This document shows, piece after piece, positions 55,959 through 64,000 of a DNA stretch of 64,000 nucleotides (its first letter is position 1; every line of letters begins with the position of its first letter). The DNA is taken from assembly GCA_963773335.1 (NCBI GenBank), contig CAVZAT010000012.1, positions 1-64,000 of the forward strand, in the 5' to 3' direction. Below the pieces are notes generated by a model. The model worked only from the letters and a program-made list of their open reading frames with translations. It did no database searches and was not told the DNA's origin. The stretch comes from UBA4742 sp963773335 (GTDB taxonomy: Bacteria > Actinomycetota > Acidimicrobiia > Acidimicrobiales > Acidimicrobilacustridaceae). The position numbers were made by a program, and so were the translations under genes.

Positions 55959-56573
55959 TCAGGCGTCGTGGACGCCGATCGGGTGGTCGGCGGACTTGGT
56001 GGCCGCGTGGATGAAGCCGGCCACCGATGCCAGGAACAACACCAGGGCGAGCAGGTAGCAGACCCAGGCCGCCTGTTGGGCCCGCTCACCGAAGATGCTG
56101 AACCCGTAGCTGGTCAACAGCAGCCCTCGCAGCGTCTCGCCCTGGAACAGGGTGGTGGCCTTGGCCTGTGTGGCCGCCACCTGGGCCGCGAGCTGCTTGG
56201 CCTGGGCACTGCTCTGATCGGGCAGGGCGGCCAGTTGGGCCTGCAGGGCCCGGGCCTGCGCGCTCGTCTCGGAGTAGGTCTTGCCCCCGTTGACCAGGGT
56301 CACGTGGACGCCGATGTAGTGGTTCGCATAGCACTGGGCCTGCGCGCCGGTCACCAGCGGCTGACCGGCATAGGTCTTGAGGCACGGATCGTTCTCGTCG
56401 GCCTTCAGGGCGGCCGCCGGCGTGAAGACGATCTTCTGCTGGGCCAGTTGGTCGTGCACGTAGTTCTTGGCGAAGTTGGCCTGGTTCTGGAGCACGAGCC
56501 CCAGCACCAGGATCAGCACGGCGGCAAGCAGGCCCCCCACACTGAAGATCAGGTCCAGTGTTCGACGCTTCAT
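55959..56573 (-). CDS. Membrane protein with two spans, unknown function
   Basis: 204 residues. TLDLIFSVGGLLAAVLILVL (N-terminal span), a long periplasmic helix-rich region with one cysteine pair (DPCLKTYAG, AQCYANHYIG) and an alanine/glutamine-rich coiled segment (QARALQAQLAALPDQSSAQA), then a second span WVCYLLALVLFLASVAGF. The pattern is common among actinobacterial hypothetical proteins. The gene follows two others on the same strand with gaps of 6 and 48 bp. Confidence 0.6.
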   Translation of the reverse strand: MKRRTLDLIFSVGGLLAAVLILVLGLVLQNQANFAKNYVHDQLAQQKIVFTPAAALKADENDPCLKTYAGQPLVTGAQAQCYANHYIGVHVTLVNGGKTYSETSAQARALQAQLAALPDQSSAQAKQLAAQVAATQAKATTLFQGETLRGLLLTSYGFSIFGERAQQAAWVCYLLALVLFLASVAGFIHAATKSADHPIGVHDA

Positions 56574-56579
56574 GTACTG

Positions 56580-56834
56580 CTACCTCTTCCTGTTCGCGGG
56601 TGCCCGGTCGGGCGTCGGGACGGCAACCACGGTCGCGGACCGGCCGGGGTCGCGCCCAGGGCCTTTGGTCACCTCGAATGAGGCCCGTAGGTCCCGGTTC
56701 AGTCGGCACCCCGGCAACGTGGCGTCCCGTGCCGGCACCTCGATCAAGGTGGACTCGACCTGGTAGGTGGCGGGGCGCTGGTATTCCCACCAGGCACACG
56801 TCGACTCGCTGAGCGGCGTGCCGGGCCCGTTCAC
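56580..56834 (-). CDS. Small hypothetical protein
   Basis: 84 residues from GTG 56834. MNGPGTPLSESTCAWWEYQR, PATYQVESTLIEVPARDATL and PGCRLNRDLRASFEVTKGPG; two cysteines, no hydrophobic segment, a basic C-terminus. It fits tightly between its neighbours (6 bp before the next start), which supports it being real, but no family is recognised. Confidence 0.45.
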   Translation of the reverse strand: MNGPGTPLSESTCAWWEYQRPATYQVESTLIEVPARDATLPGCRLNRDLRASFEVTKGPGRDPGRSATVVAVPTPDRAPANRKR

Positions 56835-56882
56835 GGCCCGCTTCCGCCGGGGCCGTCGGGGTCGCGACCGGGGTCGCCGGGC

Positions 56883-57980
56883 TCAGCTGCCCGGCTTGCG
56901 CCCGAGCTCGACGGGAACGTACTCGGGATCGGACTCATCGCGCATGGACAGCTTCCACTTGCAGCACACGTTGCCCTCGTCGACGCGGGGCGGGATGGCC
57001 AGGATGTCGACCTTCATGTTCGGGTTGTACATCTTGGCCGTCTCGATCAACGACGCCGGACACGTCGAGTGGCAGTTCTTCTCCAGGATGTCGGGTCGTC
57101 CCAGCGCCTCCCACTGGTCGGGCGCGCAGCACCGGTTGAAGGTCATGATGCCCACATCCGGCTCGGGCATCTCGAAGGTCAGCTCGAAGGCCTTGCCCGG
57201 GAAGGAAGTGGAGTCGATCTGGATGTCCTTCATGAAGGCGGCCACGTCGTTGGTGGTGATGTTCATCCAGCGGCCCTTCATGCTGCGGATCTCCGGGAGC
57301 ACCTTCTCGCTCCACAGCGTCCACTGGATGTCGAACATCTCGTCGAGCCCGTAGCGCACGACCACCTCGGCGGCCCAGGCCTCGATGACCAGCAGGAAGA
57401 ACTCGTGGCTGCCCAGGCACAGCTGCACGAGCCGTTCCTTGTCGCAGTCGGCCAGCCGGGGATCGGGTTTGAACAGGCTGAAGGCAACCACGCCGTGGTC
57501 GAGCGGGGGCAGCTCGTCGACGTCGGCGATGGCGTCGAACTCCCCGGCGATGCGATCGAGGTGACCCACGATGCCGTTGGTCCACGCCGACAACTGCAGC
57601 TCGTCTTTGGCCTCGGTGCCGTAGCGCCGCTCGACCTCGGCCGACCACGAGTCAACCAGCAGCATGTAGTACTCGTAGCTGAGCGAGTACATGCTGATCA
57701 GCGCGTCGTTGGAGAAGTCCGAGAAGCGCAGATCGGCCCGGAACGGCCCGCTGTAGTCAGCCAACTCGAGGCTCTCGTCCACCGCGATGTCAGCCCGGTG
57801 GTCGCGGCCCTGCTTCTTGTAGGTCACGGTGTCGTCGAGCCGGGGAAACTTCTTGTAGTTCTCCAGATCGACACGCAACGACAGCGCGAACTCGTCAGGC
57901 TCGCGAGCCGAGAGGTCCGCCCCGGGCTCCCGCACAGCCAGGAACTCCTGCAGGTCCTTGTCGAGCTGCTGATCGGTCAT
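56883..57980 (-). CDS. Cysteine-rich DUF6125-like protein
   Basis: 365 residues from ATG 57980, chosen because GGAGGG lies eight bases before it; an upstream GTG at 57986 is possible. An acidic N-terminus is followed by a helical core with FSDFSNDALISMYSLSYEYY and HEFFLLVIEAWAAEVVVRYG, and a C-terminal domain with NRCCAPDQWEALGRPDILEK, NCHSTCPASLIETAKMYNPN and VCCKWKLSMR, six cysteines arranged like a metal-binding pocket. This layout resembles DUF6125 and the L-2-amino-thiazoline-4-carboxylate-hydrolase-like family. Activity unknown. A TetR gene with a double operator faces it across a short gap. Confidence 0.65.
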   Translation of the reverse strand: MTDQQLDKDLQEFLAVREPGADLSAREPDEFALSLRVDLENYKKFPRLDDTVTYKKQGRDHRADIAVDESLELADYSGPFRADLRFSDFSNDALISMYSLSYEYYMLLVDSWSAEVERRYGTEAKDELQLSAWTNGIVGHLDRIAGEFDAIADVDELPPLDHGVVAFSLFKPDPRLADCDKERLVQLCLGSHEFFLLVIEAWAAEVVVRYGLDEMFDIQWTLWSEKVLPEIRSMKGRWMNITTNDVAAFMKDIQIDSTSFPGKAFELTFEMPEPDVGIMTFNRCCAPDQWEALGRPDILEKNCHSTCPASLIETAKMYNPNMKVDILAIPPRVDEGNVCCKWKLSMRDESDPEYVPVELGRKPGS

Positions 57981-58013
57981 GACCACATCCCTCCGTTCTC
58001 GGCTCCGTCCACA

Positions 58014-58051
58014 CTAGCCGATCGGCTAGGGGGCGCAAGCCGCTCGGCTAG
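58014..58051. promoter_or_regulatory. Double palindromic operator of the TetR regulator
   Basis: CTAGCCGATCGGCTAG (58014-58029) is a perfect 16-bp palindrome; CAAGCCGCTCGGCTAG (58036-58051) is a near copy (two mismatches) 22 bp further. TAGTCT at 58049-58054 is a likely -10 box 6 bp before the TetR GTG, so the operators cover the promoter of the TetR gene and lie about 30-60 bp before the divergent cysteine-rich gene. Confidence 0.8.
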
Positions 58052-58060
58052 TCTGGGGGG

Positions 58061-58651
58061 GTGAGCGCGACCCAGCCCGTGGCCACCGCTCGACTGCGGT
58101 CGATCCGGCGCAGCGAGGCGCAGACCCGCATCATCGATGCGGCCCTCGTGCTTTTCGGCGAACACGGGGTCAACGGCACGTCGCTGCAGATGATCGCCGA
58201 CGCCCTCGGGGTGACCAAGGCGGCCGTGTACCACCAGTTCCCGGCCAAAGACGACATCGTGGTGGCCGCCATCGAGGTCGAACTGGTGAAGCTGGAGGAG
58301 ACCCTGGAGCTGGCCGAGGCCGAAGAGCCGGCCCCCGAGGCCCGCGAGCTGGTCCTGCGACACGTGATCGACCAGGCCGTCGAGCATCGCAGCATGGTCA
58401 GCGCCGTGCAGCACGATCCGGTCATCGTCCGGCTCCTCGCCCGTCACGAGCCGTTCCGCCAGCTCATGGATCGCCTGTCGGTGGTGCTCACCGGCGGTCG
58501 AACCGACGCCGAGGTCCGGGTGCGGGTGGCCATGATCTCCGCGGCCATCGGTGGAGCCGTGACCAATCCCCTGGTGGCCGACGTCGACGACGAGCACCTG
58601 GCCACCGACCTGCTGCGTCTGGCCCGCGACTTCCTGGATCTGCCCGACTGA
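58061..58651 (+). CDS. TetR/AcrR-family regulator
   Basis: 196 residues from GTG 58061. RSIRRSEAQTRIIDAALVLF, GEHGVNGTSLQMIADALGVT and KAAVYHQFPAKDDIVVAAIE are the HTH domain; the C-terminal domain has the moderate length of fatty-acid-responsive members. It sits beside the double palindrome and divergent from the DUF6125-like operon, so it probably represses both. Confidence 0.92.
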   Translation: MSATQPVATARLRSIRRSEAQTRIIDAALVLFGEHGVNGTSLQMIADALGVTKAAVYHQFPAKDDIVVAAIEVELVKLEETLELAEAEEPAPEARELVLRHVIDQAVEHRSMVSAVQHDPVIVRLLARHEPFRQLMDRLSVVLTGGRTDAEVRVRVAMISAAIGGAVTNPLVADVDDEHLATDLLRLARDFLDLPD

Positions 58652-58762
58652 GCGGCGCGTCCGTCCGGTCTCCGGGTCGCGCCGCCGGTCCGTACACTGG
58701 ATCGACCATCAGCACGGTCGGCCGCTTCCCGGCGTCGTCAGCCAGCAACCCACGAGGATCGG

Positions 58763-61289
<2,527 letters not shown>

Positions 61290-61369
61290 CGGCCCACCTG
61301 GCTCCAGCCGGTCGGGATCCCGTACCGAACCCGAATCGGCAGATCTCGACCGGCAGGTAGCTTGTGCGG

Positions 61370-63919
61370 ATGGCCACCGTCCCCGAAAAGCCCACGCTCG
61401 AAGGCCTCGAGGCCAAGTGGAGCGCGATCTGGGAGGCCGACGGGACCTACCACTTCGACCGGACCCGACCCCGCGAAGACGTCTACGCCATCGACACCCC
61501 GCCCCCGACGGTGAGTGGCCAACTCCACCTCGGTACCGCCTTCGGCTACATCCAGGTCGACGCCATGGCCCGGTTCCAGCGGATGCGGGGCCGCGAGGTC
61601 TTCTACCCCATCGGCTGGGATGACAACGGCCTGCCCACCGAGCGACGCGTGCAGAACCACTACGGCGTGCGCTGCGACCCCACCCTGTCCTACCAGGACG
61701 ACCTGGTCGTGCCCGACCCTGACGACGAGCGCAAGCTGATCTCCCGGCCCAACTTCCTGGAGCTGTGCGAGGCGCTCACCGAGGAGGACGAGAAGGGCTT
61801 CGAGGACGTCTTCCGGGCCGTCGGGCTCTCGGTGGACTGGACGCTCAAGTACGCCACCATCGACGAGCGCTCCCGGCGTGCCGCCCAGCGCGCCTTCCTG
61901 CGCAACTACCTCCGGGGCGAGGCGTACCTGACCGAGGCCCCCACCTTGTGGGACATCGACTACCAGACCGCGGTGGCCCAGGCCGAGCTCGAGGACCGGA
62001 CGACCAAGAGCGCATACCATCGTCTCCGGTTCGGCCAGGCCGACGGTCCCGGGGTGGAGATCGAGACGACCCGACCGGAGCTGTTGGCGGCGTGCGTGGC
62101 CCTGGTGGCCCACCCCGACGATCCCCGGTACGCCCCCCTGTTCGGCACCAGCGTCTCCACCCCCGTCTTCGGGGTGGCCGTGCCCGTCCTCGCGCACCGA
62201 CTGGCCGAACCCGACAAGGGCTCGGGCATCGCCATGGTCTGCACCTTCGGCGACACCGTCGACATCGTGTGGTGGCGTGAGCTGGAATTGCCCACCCGCT
62301 CCATCCTGGGCCGCGACGGACGCCTGAGCCGCGACACGCCCGCCTGGTTGCCGGCTCCGGGGGTAGAGGCCTGGGCCGAGCTGGCCGGGACGACAGCGGC
62401 CGCGGCCCGCCGCAAGATGGTCGAGCTGCTCCAGGCCTCCGGATCGACCGTGGGCGAGCCCCGACCGGTCGAACACGAGGTCCGCTACTACGAGAAAGGC
62501 GATCGCCCGCTCGAGATCGTGACCAGCCGCCAGTGGTACATCCGCAATGGTGCCCGCGACGAAGCCCTGCGCGCCCGGCTCCTCGAAGCCGGCCGCCAGC
62601 TGGTGTGGCACCCGGCCAACATGCGCATCCGCTTCGAGCACTGGGTGGAAGGCCTGAACTCGGACTGGCTGATCAGCCGGCAGCGCTACTTCGGCGTGCC
62701 CTTCCCGGTCTGGTACCCGGTCGGTCCTGACGGCGAGCCGGATCTGGATCAGCCCATCCTGGCCACCGAGGACTCCCTGCCGGTCGATCCCCAGATCGAC
62801 GCCCCACCGGGCTACGAGGTCGCCCAGCGCGGCGTGGCCGGCGGGTTCGTGGGCGACCCCGACGTGATGGACACCTGGGCCACCTCGTCGCTCACCCCCC
62901 AGATCACCTGCAACTGGGAGGACGACCCCGACTTCTTCGGCCGCACGTTCCCCATGGACCTGCGTCCCCAGGGTCCCGAGATCATCCGCACCTGGCTCTT
63001 CTCCACGCTGCTGCGCTCGCTGCTCGAGGCGGATGCCCGACCCTGGGACCACATCAGCATCAACGGGTGGATCCTCGACCCCGACCGCAAGAAGATGTCG
63101 AAGTCGAAGGGCAACATCGTCACGCCCGGCCAGCTGGTCACCGACCACGGCGCCGACGGCGTGCGTTACTGGTCGTGCAGCTCGGCTCCCGGGGTGGACA
63201 CCGCGGCCGACGCCGGCCAGATGCGGGTCGGGCGGCGATTGGCCCTCAAGCTGCTCAACGTCACCCGCTTCGTGCTCGGGCTCGGGATCGCCGACACGCC
63301 CGCCGCGGCCCCCACCGCCGCCCTCGATCGCGCCCTGCTCACCCGCCTGGCCCAGGTGGTCGACACCGCCACCGCCGCCTTCGACGACTACAGCTATCAC
63401 CGGTCGCTCGAGCAGTCCGAGGCGCTCTTCTGGACCTTCTGCGACGACTTCGTCGAGCTGGTCAAGTCCCGCGCCTACGGCGAGGACCCTGCCGCCGACT
63501 CGGCCCGGGCCGCGCTGGCCATCGCCCTCGACGCCCTGACCCGGCTCTTCGCCCCCTTCCTGCCCTTCGCGGCCGAGGAGGCGTGGTCGTGGTGGCACGA
63601 CGCGTCGGTGCACCGGGCCACCTGGCCGACCGGCGCCGAGCTCATCGATCCAGCTGCGCTCGGCGATCCCAATGTGCTGGAGATGGCCAGCGAGGTGCTC
63701 GGCCACATTCGCAAGGAGAAGTCGCTCAACCGACTGTCCATGCGGTCGCCGGTGGACCGGGTGACGGTGGTGGACACGGCCGAACGCACCGCCGCGCTGG
63801 CCGCGGCGATCGACGACGTCAAGACCGCGGGCGTGGTGAGCGAGCTGGTCATCGAGGTGGGCGACAGCCCGTCGGTGACGGTCGAGTTGCCCGTGGCCGA
63901 AACCACCCCCGCGTCCTGA
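61370..63919 (+). CDS. valS: Valyl-tRNA synthetase
   Basis: 849 residues from ATG 61370, intact. TPPPTVSGQLHLGTAFGYIQ holds the HIGH-motif equivalent, here HLGT (H53-T56); FYPIGWDDNGLPTERRVQNH, DWTLKYATIDERSRRAAQRA, IEHWVEGLNSDWLISRQRYF-like segment (FEHWVEGLNSDWLISRQRYF) and DTWATSSLTPQITCNWEDDP follow; DRKKMSKSKGNIVTPGQLVT is the KMSKS loop. CP1 editing region at roughly residues 210-340. It lacks the C-terminal coiled coil found in many bacterial ValRS. Placed 80 bp after leuS, so the two synthetases may be co-expressed. Confidence 0.93.
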   Translation: MATVPEKPTLEGLEAKWSAIWEADGTYHFDRTRPREDVYAIDTPPPTVSGQLHLGTAFGYIQVDAMARFQRMRGREVFYPIGWDDNGLPTERRVQNHYGVRCDPTLSYQDDLVVPDPDDERKLISRPNFLELCEALTEEDEKGFEDVFRAVGLSVDWTLKYATIDERSRRAAQRAFLRNYLRGEAYLTEAPTLWDIDYQTAVAQAELEDRTTKSAYHRLRFGQADGPGVEIETTRPELLAACVALVAHPDDPRYAPLFGTSVSTPVFGVAVPVLAHRLAEPDKGSGIAMVCTFGDTVDIVWWRELELPTRSILGRDGRLSRDTPAWLPAPGVEAWAELAGTTAAAARRKMVELLQASGSTVGEPRPVEHEVRYYEKGDRPLEIVTSRQWYIRNGARDEALRARLLEAGRQLVWHPANMRIRFEHWVEGLNSDWLISRQRYFGVPFPVWYPVGPDGEPDLDQPILATEDSLPVDPQIDAPPGYEVAQRGVAGGFVGDPDVMDTWATSSLTPQITCNWEDDPDFFGRTFPMDLRPQGPEIIRTWLFSTLLRSLLEADARPWDHISINGWILDPDRKKMSKSKGNIVTPGQLVTDHGADGVRYWSCSSAPGVDTAADAGQMRVGRRLALKLLNVTRFVLGLGIADTPAAAPTAALDRALLTRLAQVVDTATAAFDDYSYHRSLEQSEALFWTFCDDFVELVKSRAYGEDPAADSARAALAIALDALTRLFAPFLPFAAEEAWSWWHDASVHRATWPTGAELIDPAALGDPNVLEMASEVLGHIRKEKSLNRLSMRSPVDRVTVVDTAERTAALAAAIDDVKTAGVVSELVIEVGDSPSVTVELPVAETTPAS

Positions 63920-63977
63920 GGCGCGGCCGCCTCGACGGTTGAGACATCTAGAGGTTTGACGAGTAGGTTCTGGGCCC

Positions 63978-64000
63978 GTGCAACGACCCATCGCCGACGT
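63978..64000 (+). CDS. Possible start of next gene, cut by window edge
   Basis: GTG at 63978 begins MQRPIADV-like reading. TAGGTT at 63964-63969 is a possible -10 box (TTGAGA at 63939-63944), 8 bp before the GTG, again a leaderless layout. Only seven codons are visible, so the product is unknown. Confidence 0.25.

Overview
The window is about 64 kb of high-GC DNA (roughly two thirds G+C by eye) with dense short-gap operons, frequent GTG starts, 4-bp ATGA/GTGA gene overlaps and several promoters whose -10 box sits 6-8 nt before the start codon (leaderless type). Together with the gene content (deazaflavin/F420-type DDN nitroreductase, GAF-ANTAR proteins, truncated haemoglobin, KshA-like Rieske remnant, carotenoid oxygenase, many TetR regulators) this points to an actinobacterium, plausibly of the Acidimicrobiia. 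That placement is inference from gene content. I saw no tRNA, rRNA, CRISPR array or insertion sequence.

Layout. 0-10 kb: truncated phosphotransferase, two methyltransferases, a pair of secreted beta-propeller lipoproteins, an hsp20/HspR-like pair with strong hairpins, an RNA pseudouridine synthase fused to an RNA methyltransferase, and an ArsR-SRPBCC-DHFR-like operon. 11-18 kb: a branched-chain-amino-acid-type ABC uptake locus in which permeases and ATPases are fused into two giant polypeptides, one carrying an MFS domain. 19-25 kb: eroded or frameshifted genes (amidohydrolase, Rieske oxygenase, VOC protein, ROK kinase) around an NHL-repeat protein. 25.8-33.7 kb: TetR and PadR regulators facing membrane-protein genes, a carotenoid-oxygenase operon, a Tat-exported phospholipase-C-like lipoprotein, a DDN-family protein and a globin. 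34-36 kb: STAS protein and two GAF-ANTAR antiterminator-type regulators. 36.4-40.4 kb: sulfatase-TetR-phosphotransferase operon with overlapping genes and its own operator.

40.5-47 kb is the most coherent system: a CsoR/CstR-family repressor gene surrounded by a rhodanese-metallo-beta-lactamase (persulfide dioxygenase-like) protein, thioredoxin, an AhpD-like CxxC protein, a small cysteine-rich protein, an MMPL exporter, an ICMT-like membrane protein and a TauE/SafE (TSUP) permease. Five copies of a 16-bp palindrome (consensus RTACCCCTAGGGGTAT) lie in front of four transcription units, so the regulon can be read from the sequence. The repressor lacks the copper-ligand histidine, which favours a persulfide rather than a copper signal.

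47-64 kb: an AraC/VOC/UvrA-like drug-resistance type operon, acyl-CoA ligase/SDR/CoA-transferase and a SufS-like PLP enzyme, a cysteine-rich DUF6125-like protein facing a TetR with a double palindromic operator, then leuS and valS in tandem.

Caution: many genes carry single-base frameshifts, including leuS, which should be essential. Most of these are probably sequencing or assembly indels. The AarF and amidohydrolase remnants also miss internal segments and look like real decay. Frameshifted but otherwise complete genes are typed as pseudogene only because the printed sequence does not encode an intact product.
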